Source of the DNA: Neoceratodus forsteri
Lineage: Eukaryota > Chordata > Ceratodontiformes > Ceratodontidae
Assembly (NCBI GenBank): GCA_016271365.2
Contig: CM057456.1
Coordinates: 890,626,001-890,690,000 of the forward strand
Reading direction: 5' to 3'
DNA: 64,000 nucleotides
The position numbers and the translations under genes were made by a program. Position 1 is the first letter of the stretch. Each line of letters opens with the position of its first letter. The notes under the pieces are model-generated. The model was not told where the DNA came from, made no database searches, and saw only the letters and a list, made by a program, of their open reading frames with translations. This document shows positions 12,310-24,339 of the stretch, piece after piece.

Positions 12310-12413
12310 TTAAGACAGACAAGGTCTGCAGTAATAGTTTAGGTAGGGAGAAATAGGTAGACTGGATGGGCCAGGCGGTCCTTATCTGCCATCAAATTCT
12401 GTGTTTCTATGTA
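12310..12413 (+). mobile_element. CR1 LINE 3' end fragment
   Basis: The sequence AGACTGGATGGGCCAGGCGG then TCCTTATCTGCC and ATTCTGTGTTTCTATG is the typical CR1 3' terminus, with the octamer-like end. No coding part remains. Confidence 0.65.
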
Positions 12414-12539
12414 AGATGAATGATTTGCTCAGCAGTGTTAAAGCTGCAGGTAGATACAAAAGAGTATATACAGTAGAACATGTACTGTTCTGTCTGTCTG
12501 TCTTTCTATCTATCACCCCAATGTGGTTTGATATGGCAT

Positions 12540-12800
12540 GATAAAATTAGTAGGTACTATAAAAACTGTTTCTACAAATACAAGCTTCAAGACCAGACTT
12601 AAAAGTTGCCTTCACATATATTTGTATATCAGTGTTTTGAAAGATATCTTACCATATCTCATCATGTATTTATGTTTAGTTTTATTTATTAATTTTTTAT
12701 TTATTTTTTGCAAATTTTGTACACTGTAAACTCAAATCATGCCTGAAAAATTGGTGTTTGGTCTACGACACTTATTAACAAAACCTTAAATAAATAAATG
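12540..12800 (+). mobile_element. L2-like LINE 3' end fragment
   Basis: On the + strand a TTTAAAAGTTGCCTTC-like C-terminal remnant is followed by a T-rich 3' UTR and a TTAAATAAATAAATG tail (12786-12800). Such tails recur on the L2-like copies in this window. Only the terminal part is present. Confidence 0.4.
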
Positions 12801-13526
12801 TACAAAAACTGATTATAAGTAGCACTATGAATCCAGCAGAATGCAAACCGTTAACTAATTTTTTTTGTTCATAGTTACCAATACATTTGCTTTTACAAAA
12901 ATATTTTAACGATACAGAACAAATTGAATTATACTTTATCATAGAATACTGTACCATAATTAAATTAATATGCATTATTAATTATTATATCACTATGCAT
13001 TATGCAGCTTTGAATAGTAACAATTAATACACATTATGCAACTGCGAATAGCAACTTTCAAGGTGAAATATCTTAGTGGCCCCTTCTTAAATTTACGGAT
13101 TTATGAAAATAATAACAGAAATATACAACAAAGCTCTATATATAGTTTTGTCTTTTTTTTTTTGTCAAAGCCTGTTTAACATTTTTTTTTTACTTTCCAA
13201 TGCTGAGTAAGTTTCTATTTGTTATTACAGCCTATGTAAGACATAACATCCCTTTGTACAAGTACAATAACATTAAATGCTAATTAAATGCTAATTTTCA
13301 TATATCTTAGCTAATAATAATTGTTTGCCAGAAAAGCAAACACGATTTTATGAGTTAGGCACTAACATCCCATTAAAGAGGGGTTCAGCCACCTGCAGAA
13401 AAAAAAGAAAAAGTTGCTATCAGTAGAACTCTGTTGCACAAAAACTCTTATTTCAAGTCATTCCATACTTCAGTACCAAGGGTGTTTATAATGAAAACAT
13501 GAGTTTTCACATTACAGGTCATCTAC

Positions 13527-14308
13527 AGCCAGGGCTAGTTCTGGAACGGTAGTCAGTCAAAAGCATGTTTCAATATGAGTGCAGTAAAAAATGCACAGTG
13601 GAAACAGCAAAAGTGAAAACAGCTACAGGTGAGTAATAGAGTGGATATTATAGCACTCCACCTGTAACTGTTTTCACTTGTGGCATCAGCACCCATTGAT
13701 GGAGACCCACCTAGAGGCTGGCAGGCTCATGAGGGATGGGACAGAGAACAAGGAGGACAGGTTGGGTACAGATGGGCAGTGAGGGGTAGCAATGGATTCC
13801 CAACAGGGACATTGCAAGGCCACTGCCATGCCTGTGCTGTCCATGGGGGGTCAGATGCACACTTGGCACCATGGGGGGACCATGTAGGCATGTACCCACT
13901 ATAGCAGGATACTGTTGGCCCCTCCAGTGCCACTTCACAACCATTCAGGTCCTGCATGGGCACAGGATGCAGCAGGTAATGACGCTGGAGGTGGCACATG
14001 GCCCATTACACCAGCTCTGGGCTGGTCTAACTGTAGCAGGCCATTCACCCTGTGGGGCGGGGCTTAATGAATCCCAATTAAGGGGATGCTGCAGTGCCAC
14101 CTGGGTGCATGCCCTTCTGCCATGGAACACCAGTGCAAACATTGCAAGGATGGTGCAAGCCCAGCTGGTGTAGGCAGTCCCACAACTGGTGCAGGCTGCA
14201 TTCCTGAATTGAGAATAATGCAAGGTGTGGTGCAGTGAACCCTTTGCATCTTATTTCTTTGGTGCAAGCACCTTGCATCATTCCCGATGCTTTCTGAACA
14301 GGGCCCTA
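13527..14308. mobile_element. Possible non-autonomous DNA element with GGCCC-type ends
   Basis: A GC-rich island in AT-rich DNA. The left end AGGGCTAGTTCTGGAA and right end TTCTGAACAGGGCCCT are roughly inverted copies of each other. They resemble the termini of the clearer elements at 19708-20435 and 51377-52704. An internal 69-bp palindrome (13611-13679, AAGTGAAAACAG...CTGTTTTCACTT) and many GTGCAAG/ACCAGC motifs are shared with that family. The boundaries are uncertain. Confidence 0.35.
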
Positions 14309-14369
14309 GGCATTCATTTAAAAAAATGAAATTGCTAGTGTTAACAGTTCCAAAGTTAGCCCTTTTTAG

Positions 14370-17300
14370 TTATTTACTTTACTTATTTATTAATTGTCTT
14401 AGATAAATAACCTTTGAGCTCAGAGCTCTTTTACAAAGGTTCCACATCATTTAACAAACAAATAAGAAAAAAGAGCAGGAACACAAAGACAAGTACTATG
14501 TACAGTATGAATACAGTAATGGCTAACTATAAGATACAGATGAATAACAGTGCATATACAAAAGTAGTGCACCGAAAACAGCATTGTCACATTTTCGTAA
14601 GTAGAATTGCATTCCTGAGGCAAGGAAGTGAGAAGGGGGAGAGCAGCCAGAAGTTAGTATTGTCACAAGGCAGAGGGGAGGGGTTTGGTACAGCAAGGAA
14701 GCTTAGTGGGGTAGGGGTGGGGAGTGGAAGATGAAATTGAGGGGGGAGTTGAGGTAGGCTGACAGCAGAGAGGTGACCATCAGGTGAGGGAGGGTGGTTG
14801 GGGTGGGATAAAGTGGTAAAGATAGAGCAGGAGGGGTTGGGGGGAACCATAGTGGTGGGCTTAGAAGATGGAGATGGAGGAGGAGAGTGGAGGTAGGTAA
14901 GGATAAAGGGTGATGGGGGATCAGTCCAAGCAGTCACATATACCTAATGTAGTCAGATATTGAACTAGTTCCTTTTTGAATGGCTCAAGCTTTGGAATGT
15001 TGGTTATGGTAGAAGGGAGTTCTCTGAGCCTTTGTGGGGCCTTATAGGAGAAAGAGTACTGGGCAAGTGCTGTGTGTCGAAAGGGAATATGTAAGGCATT
15101 TCTAGCCTTACCTCTGGTCTGATGGCTGTTAAAGGCAGGTTTGAGGAGCTTTTGCAAGGCTAAGGGAGTTAAACCTAGAAGGGTTTTTCCCAAGTAGGCA
15201 TACCTGGTACTTTATCCTCCCTTGAAGGTTGAGCCAGTTGGTCTGGGCATATAGGTCACAGATGTGCATTCATTTTTCTGAGGCTAGAACCAGCCTGCAG
15301 GCTTTGTCCAATGTTATTCTGACCCTTTTCAATGCAGTTTCTGTGGCTGTACTGTACACGACCAGACCATAGTCTATGACAGATAGTACTGAGCTATTGA
15401 CTGCAAGGCTCTAGGCTTCAGCCATCATGTAAAGCCGGTGCCTATAAAGCAAACCAAGTCGGGTATTGACTGTTTTTACTACATGGTCAATGTGGGGGAG
15501 AAGAAGAGGGAGCTGTCAAGGGTGATGCCAAGATACTTGAAGGTGTCAACCTGGTCCCGATGTTCATAGTTACCATTTAGAATTATCAGTTGGCGGGACC
15601 TGATTTTGTTATGCAGACTAGAGAACAGCATTACTTTAGTTTTTTTAATAGTTAAGTAGTAGTTTTTCTGATTGAACCACTCCTCAATTTTCGTGATGCC
15701 TTGTTGTAGATTTTTTGTGAGTCGATTTAGATGGGGGCTACTAGAGAATATGACCACATCATCTGCACAGAGCAGAATTTTAACTGGGCAGACATCTGGA
15801 AGTGAGTTGAGGAACAGGCTAAAGAGGAGGGGTCCAAGGATGGATCCTTGGGAATGCCCAGTGACACATTCATACTGTCAGAGAGAGTGTTATTTATTTT
15901 TACCTGTTTGGTTCTTTGTGTGAGGTAGCTCTTGAATCACACAACAGTATCAGGTGACAGTCCAAGACCATGTAGGTTTTTGAGTAGAATGCGGTGATTA
16001 ACAGTGTTAAATGCTTTTGTCTGGTCAATGTATATAGACCCCATTAGATAGCCGCTATCTAATGCCTCATGAATGTAGTCAGTGTATTCTAGTAATACAG
16101 TAGTTGTGCTATGGTCCTTATGAAACCTGTGTTGTTGAGAGCATTGGATGCTGTACTTATTTAGGTAGTCAACTAGCTGATCCAAAACAATACGTTCTAA
16201 TGCCTTAGATAGTGGGGGCAGGATGGATATGGGCCTGTAGTTCGAGTGGATCGCACAGTCACCACTTTTATGTACTAATGTGACCACAGTGGATTTCCAC
16301 TTCTTGGGGAATTGTGCTTGTCTGAGGGATATGTTAAGGATTTTTGGGATTGGTAAGACAACTTCATCAATAGAGAGTGCAATCATTTTCAAGTCAAGGG
16401 AGTCATTGCTGTTTTGTGTTTTTTCCATGGTGCCTAAAAGGTATTTCTTTGCTTTGGCTGCTTGAAGTAGAAGGGAGAGGTTTCAGGTGGAGACTGTATG
16501 TGGTCATACAAGGGACAGTCCATGATGTCCACCTTGTCATATAGGAAGTCTGGGAAGATGATGGCACTGAGATCCAAAAAGGTGGCATTGAAAGTGTCTG
16601 CTATAACTTTGGGGTCTTGAGTGATTTTCTCATCAGTGAGGAGCATTCAGGAGGAGGACTTGTTATCCTTTCCTACGAGGTCTTTAAGGTTGCTCCAGAT
16701 TTTTTTCCCATCCTACTAGGTTTTGCTGTCTTTGTAGTACTGGGCTTTAGCTAACCTAATCTTATGGCTACTTTTATTCCTTGTTGCCCTGTACTTTTGT
16801 GAGTCATCAGGCTTGCCAGAGGCCTTTGCTTTGTGCCATAAATGATCCCTAATAACCATATGGTCAAGGAGTGGTTGGGTGATCCAGCCATTATTGGGGC
16901 TCTTCAGTTTCCACTTTTTTTCTGGGGCATAGATGTTGCAGACCATATTGAAGGTGTTTATAAAGTGGTCCACGGCCTGGTCAACATCCTGCAGAGTATC
17001 CAGGATGGACCAGTCAAGCTGCCTGAGATGGGCCTTGAAAGAGGTTATCTGCCCTTTCCTTAAAACTCGACTTATAGTTATGGTAGGTGTAGGTTTTGGG
17101 GTTTTATTGGACCAAAGGCATGTGACTGGAAAGTGATCACTGAGTGAATCTGGGTGGACTGAGACATCAGTGAGTCTCTCATGGTGGTTGATGAGGACCC
17201 AGTCAATCAGGGTTTGAGTTCCAGTACAGTAACTGATCCTCGTCGGAATGTCCACCATTTGAGAGAGAGATATGCTGGACAAGGTATCCTTGTAAGGGGC

Positions 17301-18060
17301 TGTGTCTTGTGACAACAAATTAATATTAAAATCTCCAAGGATTGATTACAAACTCCCAGTTATGGTTTAGACATTTTATACAATTGAGGACCTTGTTGAA
17401 GCTGTGGATTTGTTCTCTAGGGGGTATATAGACCTTATGACAAGCGATTTGTTAAGGTTGCCCAGCATTAACCTAATTGCTAGGACCTGTGCCTCACTAC
17501 TTGTACTTTCTGGCTGGAAGGTGTGTCCCTGGAGAGTGTCCCTTATGTAGACAAGACAGCCCCTACCTCTTTTACCTATTCTGTCTTGTCTGAAGATGGA
17601 ATATCCATTTAGGGATAAAGCCGAGTCAAGTATTTTTAGGGTGAGCCACATCTCTGTAATTGAGAGTATGTCAGGGTTATGTAAACATACCCAGGCTTGA
17701 AGTTGATCTGTCTTGGGTAGGAGACTGCAAATGTCGATGGAGGCCAGTTTTACTGCTACTTTATTGCTTTCCCAGTCCTGTTTCAGTCCATTAGTGTCCA
17801 GATTTGGGTGACTATTTCCTGACAGTAGCAGTAGCATCAAGGTGCATCTTATAAGGTTTTTATTATAGGATTTAAGCCCAATAGTCTTGGTCAACCTAGT
17901 TTTGTATTTCCTCTTTAAGGGTGGCTGAGTATTAGTGGGGTGTGGTAGACAGAATATCAGGGGTACATTGGTGGGTGACTTTATGTGTTCATAGAGGTTA
18001 TAGGGCAACGGTCCATTCACACAAGTGGTAATAACCTTGGATAGATCAATAGAAATTGTG
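14370..18060 (-). mobile_element. L2-like non-LTR retrotransposon, nearly full ORF2
   Basis: The minus-strand element runs from a disrupted endonuclease (about 18020) through reverse transcriptase to a 3' tail rich in TTAATAAATAAGTAAA (14370-14400). ORF2 is annotated separately. No ORF1 is visible 5' of it, so the copy is either 5'-truncated near 18060 or from a lineage without a distinct ORF1. A C-terminal block at 14921-15193 (GLTPLALQKLL..., ALAQYSFSYKAPQRLRELPS) recurs in the copy at 27490-28570, showing the same family inserted at least twice. Confidence 0.8.
14926..18020 (-). pseudogene. L2-like LINE ORF2 remnant (endonuclease + reverse transcriptase)
   Basis: This is the multifunctional ORF2 protein of a non-LTR retrotransposon, which nicks DNA and reverse-transcribes its RNA at the target. 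Order on the minus strand: APE-type endonuclease at 18020-17376 (ASIDICSL, SITEMWL, YSIFRQDRIGKRGRG, LVYIRD); its C-terminal SDHFPV motif at about 17120; a linker at 17000-16716 (WITQPLLDH, KAKASGKPDDSQKYRATRN, AKAQYYKDS); RT fingers and palm at 16428-15937 (NYRPISILPPLSKALE, the catalytic-Asp segment YIDQTKAFNTVNH); SQGSILGPLLFSLFLNSLPD at about 15850; the CADD catalytic box at 15760; and thumb YLGITLDSSL at 15500. Several frameshifts and stops interrupt it, so it is inactive. Confidence 0.8.
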
Positions 18061-18498
18061 GGGCATTATGTGCAAGCCTTGCACTGTGTTATTGCTTTTA
18101 TAGTTGTGTTCAGTGGAGTCATTTGCAGAGGAATATAAATTAATATAAACACTATGATTCCTTTAGTTATTAGTGTCATTATGAGTATGGATTGTTGTAA
18201 GGGGGTGGGCAGGATGAGCCTGAGATGTCCAGTATACGGAGGTGGGTTGCCCTACTGACGTAGGACAAGTGATTCACTATGGGGCTCTCCAATGTGTCCT
18301 AGGGGTCTTTATGTAAGCAGCTGGTGCTTGGTGCAAACAGCAACGGTATGGTGGTATGTTGCAGCACAGTGACCAGAATTAACCAGCTGGGATGCAGGTA
18401 GCAGTACTGGGAAACAACTAAAGTTAACTTATTTGATAAGAGCTAACTTTGTAACCATAAGGGCTAGTAACATATTTATTTTTAAATGAAAGCTTTAA

Positions 18499-18760
18499 TC
18501 AATCAATCAATCAATCAGTTTTTATTTTACCAGGTGAAATACCATTGAGAAGGATTCATTTACAAGGTGGACCTGAGTTACACATAGATCAGTACATAAA
18601 CAGAACAGCAGTAAGTCAAAAAACAATAATTTAAGTCAGGCCAGCATAGTTGTGTTCTATTAATACATTTTCCCTGCATCAATACACATAGTAAAATAAA
18701 TATTTCTATACAGTGATACAGTAAAAGTGCATTTCCTGTGTCTTGATAAACTGAAAGTGT
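18499..18760 (-). mobile_element. LINE 3' end with (TGAT)n tail, minus orientation
   Basis: On the minus strand the sequence CACCTTGTAAATGAATCC then TTCTCAATGGTATTTCACC is followed by TGGTAAAATAAAAACTGATT and a TGATTGAT repeat (18499-18517 on +). This resembles a retroposon 3' tail. No coding part is recognisable. Confidence 0.4.
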
Positions 18761-19309
18761 TTAACAGGACTTATTGACCTGATTCCATTCTTTCATTAAA
18801 AAAAACATGAGTCCCTTGCCCTAATGGTTCCTAAGAACATTCTTAAAATGTTTCCTTTGCAAAAGATTAACTTTGAAACAATTGACACCGTAAGGGAAAG
18901 GAACTTATTTTTTCCTAAATGAAAGCTTTGGGGTTGGGTTGACATGTCTGTGTCCTGTTGATACAGTTTTATTGCATCAATATTTAATGCACATTGATTT
19001 ACTGTAGATCAATGCACTTTTGATTGACCCCAAGTGCTCATGAAAAAAAAAGTTCTTAGACCTACCAATAAGCAATCCAATTCTAAATATATTTAAATTG
19101 AAATGTGAACTTTGGAACCTTAGGACTAGGAACTTGAGTTTTGTAAATTAAAGCCTGGATTCATGCTGACATGGCTTTGCCCTATCAAAACAGTTTCATT
19201 GTGTTGATGCATGTTAATATGAATCAATAAATTTTTAACCATAGCATTATTTAGTTTAAAATAATTCAGCACACAGAAAATGTATCAAAAAGCAGGTGTC
19301 GCCAGCCCA

Positions 19310-19600
19310 TTAGTATTAGAGTAGCACTACCACTCATGACACCAACAACCTGGGTTCAGGACTGAACCTGGATCATCAGGGGCTGCCCAGGGGATAGAGG
19401 ATTAAGTGTCCCAATGGATGCTCTCCTCCAGGGATGGAAGGCACCTTCTCCTCACTTTTTCTACTGCCTCCTGTAGATGTACAGGTGGTAGTGCATTGGT
19501 CGAGAGATTGGGAGGGGGATGTTATGGAGCTTATAGCAGGGTTTGCAGGTGTGCACATTACTGCTGTGACAGCAAGCACAGCAGCAAGGGAATAATTGAG
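19310..19600 (+). mobile_element. SINE family A-related fragment
   Basis: The segment ACCTGGGTTCAGGACTGAAC, then GGGGCTGCCCAGGGGATAGA and GATGCTCTCCTCCAGGGATG, parallels the region after the B box in the SINE at 23347-23928 (GGTTTAAGAACAGACTC, GGATGCTCTCCTCC). The head differs and the 3' end is not identifiable, so this is a diverged or chimeric copy. Confidence 0.4.
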
Positions 19601-19707
19601 GGGTAAATTCCCCCTCTGTCTGTACATTATGACAGATGATATGGCCAAATGGCAATATATCTGTCTCACCAGATATAGGGAACAGAAAACAGCTGTTAAA
19701 AAAGCAG

Positions 19708-20435
19708 GGGCCCAATTCCAAAATGACTTACGCATGGCACAAGGTGCTTTACACCAGACCCTATGGAGTAAATCGCACCTTGTGCCATGTGTTCTGCAAG
19801 TTAGAATTCCAAGTTGAGGCTTGCACCATGCCGCATGTGGGTTGCACCACAGGTGGACTATGCCACCCACTAAACCCGCAACCCACTGCAGCATGGCACA
19901 AGGGTGGATTAAAGCAGCACCTCTGCCTTATTCCATAAGGGTGGCTGCCATAACCCACTAATGCAATTCCAAGTCGGGACATGGCACAGTGGGGTTAGAC
20001 CCTAATGGGCATCCATCCTGGCAAAATTACAGATTCCTCCCCTGCAGTACCACGGTATGCATATTCCTGTGCCCCATTCACATCCCCAACACAGTGATGA
20101 CCCCAACCCCTCGAGTTCGGGGTGCCACCCAGGTCCAATGTGTGCTGTGCCCCCACTTGTGGCTGTGCCTACCAGCCAACCCCCCTGGCCCCGTGAGGCT
20201 TGTGTTGGTTGTATGGGGGGGCTCCAGGGGGAAGTTAGTTGCTGGCTATGACTTGCGGCTCTCAGGTTTGTTGCACCATTCCCATAGTGCAGGCCTGTGG
20301 CTGCCACAAGTCACGGGTCATAGGTGCCGGGGACCCTGCCTGTCTTGTAATAGGGTGCAGGGTTCCCGGCGTATTGCCGCATGGCGCAGCTCGCATACAC
20401 CTGTGAGTTGCACCATGCAACTTGGAATCGGGCCC
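19708..20435. mobile_element. Non-autonomous DNA transposon with GGGGCCCAATTCCAA ends
   Basis: The left end GGGGCCCAATTCCAA and right end TTGGAATCGGGCCCC form a terminal inverted repeat of about 15 bp. The GC-rich interior has repeated CATGGCACAAG and TTGCACCATG motifs near both ends in inverted orientation. If the outermost G/C pair is read as flank, CAG sits on both sides, a possible 3-bp TSD as in Harbinger-type elements. No transposase is present. The element at 51377-52704 has the same kind of ends. Confidence 0.55.
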
Positions 20436-20934
20436 CAGGTGTCTAACTGCTCCATGGAGTTAGACAACACTTGATATAATACTACCCACAGCTTCGGAAG
20501 ATACTAGTGGTTTTCTGTAAGTAAATGGGGCCTACAAGATTTCTCTTGGCAAAACCAGAGTGTCATCTTGTGACTTCTTTTGGTCTGATAACTGCAAAGC
20601 AAAGCTGAATGGTTCTGGAACCCTAAGGAGTCATGAGATGATACTCCTAATTAACAAAGGGACATCTCATGGGCACCATTATTTTTTGTCAATCATATCT
20701 TTTTTACAAGATTTCTAAGACTGCAAATTCATGTACAGTCAATGATTTCTTGTCCAATCAAAGTGCATGCAAAGTCATCTGAAAGTCAGAATGCCTGTGA
20801 ATGTACTCACCTCTCATTTCATATACTGACCATGGATCCCCCTCTACCCAACACCACTACACGCTCATATCAAACTCAGTGTTAATTAAATTTAAAATTC
20901 AAAATGTAATATTTTTAACCTTACTAAAAATCAT

Positions 20935-21265
20935 ACTTTACTGTGCATAGACAAAACAGGCCAATCAACTGACAAATTCTCAGTTACCAGAATCATTTTG
21001 TTTACTTTCCTTTTCATGTTTGCTTGTGCATGCAGCACACAAGAAACATATTGAGGTAGTACAGCATTGCAGAGGTGTGGCAGTGTTGTGGCCAATCCAG
21101 TGAACACTTCAATGAGTGCATCCGCTGGCCACCAATTAATGTTGAAGCTGCCGATGACGGCAGTTTCAGAGCGAGCGCCACACTTGAAAGAAATCTGCTG
21201 CTGCAATCAGGGGCAGTTTTGTTATTGCAAAACGGCAGTCCCCTCCCTCCCTCCCTGTCTCCCAA
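20935..21265 (-). pseudogene. Possible Helitron-type helicase fragment
   Basis: On the minus strand VALALKLPSSAASTLIGGQR then MHSLKCSLDW resembles the segment of Helitron Pif1-like helicases after the Walker A loop, where A(L)AVASSGIAA..L.GGRTAHS is usual. The similarity is limited to about 30 residues, and the flanking sequence shows no other helicase motif. It could be coincidental. Helitrons replicate by a rolling-circle mechanism in the nucleus; this scrap would be inactive in any case. Confidence 0.35.
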
Positions 21266-21739
21266 CCAGTCACACAGCAGGACAACAAATTAGCTCCCTC
21301 CAACTGCTGCTGCCCGCCCCGCACCCTCCATGAAATCTGCGACTGCAATTGGGCAGTTTCATCATTGCAGCGGCAGTCCACCCCAACCAGTCACACAGTG
21401 GGACAACAAATTAACTCCATCCCACTGCTGCTGCCCACCCTGCACCTTCCATTCTCCATCCCCTGCCAACATCAAGGTGCTCAATTCCCATGTCAGCATG
21501 TATCCTCCCTCCCCCCATTAACATGGCACACTGGGAGCCCATCCAAGGGTGCCATAAAATACTTCTTTGATGTTTCCAACACCGGGATGCCCACTCCCAG
21601 TGTCGGATGCATGGCTCCCCCCAATGCTCCTATGTTCTCAGCCAACCTCGGGGTGCCCAATCCCTGGGTAGGCATTGATCCCCCTAGTACTCTGGCACAC
21701 TGGGGGCCCACCCCAATGTGCCAAAATCCATTTTGTAAC

Positions 21740-22860
21740 ATTTCACCTGTAAAAAAGAAAACAGTCCCATCATATAATTTTTTGTTTAAACCTGAAAAAG
21801 GAAAAAAATAGTCCCTCGTCATTCCAGTTGGCCCTCCCTCCCTCCTCCAACCCGTACCCTCCCTCTGACACCCCACCTCTCAGCACCCCCCCCACCCATA
21901 CTTACCTCCGGAGGTCAGGAGCAGCGATCTTCTGTGGACCGGGAACACGTCTGCACTCTTCAAAGACCAACCAGAAACTGAAGAAATGACTGTAAGCCCT
22001 ATAATGGCAGTCAATGGGGGGTTCAATTTAGGTTGATAACTCAGCCAATTTTTGGAGCTTTGGTCCCAAATTTTCAACATGGGGTTCTTGGAACCCCACC
22101 TCATGAACACTGTGATTTCATTTCTCGGTCTCAAAAGGTGATTTCATGGTTGCTGCACAGAATCACCTTTTGGGACCAGTTAATGAAATGACAGTGCCAC
22201 TGTTCATGAGGTGGGGTCCCAAAAAGCCCTTGTTGCAAATTTGGTGAAAAAACTCCAAAAAATGACTGTGTTGCGAGTGTCTGTTGTGCAGTTATATGCA
22301 CACTCGTAACTTCATCAATTTTTAATATTTTCACTCCAAATTTCCAACATTAGCATTTTTTCCTACCCCTTTATGAACAGTACAGCTGTCATTTTTCTCA
22401 TCCATCCAGAAATGTGTTTTTGTACCTGTGGTGCAGAATGGCGCGGTCCCTGTGTGAAATCAACTTTTAAGACAGATTAATGAAATCCCAGTGACACTGT
22501 TCATGAGGGAAGGTCCCAAAAAGGCCATGCTGAAAATTTAGTGAAAATATTCCAAAAAATGACTGCATTATGAGCGTGTGTTGCACAGTTTCTATGCACA
22601 CTCGTAACTTTGCCACTTTTTCATATTTTCACTACAGATTTTCAACATTGCCATTTCTTCACACCTCCTCATGAACAGTACAGCTGTAATTTTTCACATC
22701 CTGCCCTAAATGTATTTTCTCACCTGTGGCACCAAATGGCACACTTGCTGTGTGAAATTACCTTTTGGGATTGAGTAACGAAATGATACTGGCACTGTAC
22801 ATGAGGTGGGGTCCCAAAAAGCCCATGTTGAAAATTTGGAGCAAAAATACCAACAAACAC
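21740..22860. repeat. Tandem repeat array (~270-300 bp period) with internal inverted motifs, copy 1
   Basis: The motif ATTTTCAACAT recurs at about 22072, 22342 and 22638, giving periods near 270 and 298 bp. Within each unit CCTCATGAACAC/AGT is followed by its inverse CTGTTCATGAGGTGGGGTCC, and by GCACACTCGTAACTT. The upstream part (AAACCTGAAAAAGGAAAAAA, CCCTCC-rich) also matches the second locus near 33235-34030. A dispersed repeat of unknown class therefore exists in at least two places. Confidence 0.6.
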
Positions 22861-23346
22861 CTGGAGCATTAGGGTTTCCAACCGAACACCCACCCGAGAC
22901 TGATATGTGTTGTAGACTTGGGTCATCGCCAATGTTACCTCTATTCCACCCCCACCCCCACCCCACTCTGCAGCTACTGACAAGGCATCGAGGTGTGCCT
23001 TGGGGTCTTCTGCCCTAATGTTCACCCCATTCTCCCTACACCCATCTCAGCTTATTTCCTTATGGAATGGAGTGAGTGTAAAGGCCGAAGACCTTAAGGC
23101 ACATTGTGACACCTGTCAGTGTCAGCAGGGTGGAGTGAGGTGGAATGGTGTGAGTGTTATGGCCGAAGACTCAAAGGCACACCCCCAACGCCTGTCAATC
23201 TTTGCAGGGTGGGGTTGGGGGTTGGTGTTACTTCAGTACTTCACTGCCATTCCTATTTTGCATCTCTCTGACTCCTGCACTACCAATGCCAATACCCAGC
23301 AATCAAACATTCAGCATTGACAAATGCTTGTTTAAAATATAGCGCT

Positions 23347-23928
23347 AGTGGGCTGGCCCAGTGGCGCTGAGGGTTAAGGCACTGGACGCCACACCTCACG
23401 TTACGCCGGTGACCCAGGTTTAAGAACAGACTCAGGTGGCCGGGGGTCAGCAGGGGAGAGGGAGGATCGAGCGTCCCAGAGGATGCTCTCCTCCCTCAGG
23501 GGTGGGAGACCAAGAATGTGCTAGCGTTCTGCATCCCTTCAAGCCAGTGGAAGCACTAACAGTAGTAAGGGATGGAGGCAGCTCTGCTCTGCAGAGTTGG
23601 GGAGGGGAGACATTGGATGGTGCATGACAAGTAAGGCATGCGCCAGCACGCCACCCCTCAGGACGTATGTCCCACGCACCGGATGTCTCAGAGGGTAAGG
23701 GAGTACAAAGGAGAAAAATGGAAAAACACCTCTCGGCAGCCCTAGATGAAAGCTGCTCTGGTTCCATCCAAGACCACCGAGAAGGGACAGACCCTGCTGT
23801 GCAGGAGGTAAGAGAAGGAGGCACTCTAGGGACAGATCCCAAGAAGGTGGGGTGGTGGAAATGAGTGGACAGAAGGAGTGGGCACCAAGAGGGGATAGAA
23901 GGAAAAAACACAGAGTAAAAAAAAAAAT
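23347..23928 (+). mobile_element. Long tRNA-like SINE (family A), plus orientation, with TSD
   Basis: This ~580-bp element has TGGCCCAGTGG near its 5' end, an exact fit to the pol III A-box pattern TGGCNNAGTGG. About 60 bp later is a B-box-like AGGTTTAAGAAC. The 3' end is CACAGAGTAAAA and then poly-A. It is flanked by ATATAGCGCT (23337-23346) and ATATAGTGCT (23929-23938), a target-site duplication differing only at a CpG. It is about 0.6 kb, long for a tRNA-derived SINE. The body has no recognised LINE tail beyond AGAGTAAAA. Confidence 0.78.
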
Positions 23929-24339
23929 ATATAGTGCTTGTTGACTTGTATTACATGTCATTGATGTTTAGGGGGAATCCAACTGTAAGTTTCACAAGAG
24001 ACAGCATATTCCAGTTCCTGTATTACAAGACCCTCAAATGGATATTTTTTTCAATTCACTTTACCTGAGAGGAACACTGAAACATTTTAGCAGGTACCTA
24101 CATTCATGGAACAATAGATAGTTAATGTTTCTTAACATTTGCAGCATGGTCGATCATATGGTGATGTGTGTGCATGCGTGCCTGCATGCATGTGTGTCAG
24201 GTGTTTATGGTATTTGTGTTCTCTTTGAACATTATGATTTGAGCATTCAGTGATATAGGTTTCAGTTTGGAGGGGAGATTAAAATCTTTTAGTAAAATGA
24301 AAAACAAGAAAACCGTTGATATGTGTTAAATGTGTGCAT

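Noticed and set aside
19376..19894. 172-aa minus-strand open frame with Cys residues.
   Set aside because: It spans the border of a SINE fragment and a DNA-transposon end, so it cannot be a conserved gene.
22069..22860. Regularly spaced repeats that could suggest a CRISPR-like array.
   Set aside because: The units are about 300 bp, diverged, and lie in a vertebrate intron. They are tandem or dispersed repeats.
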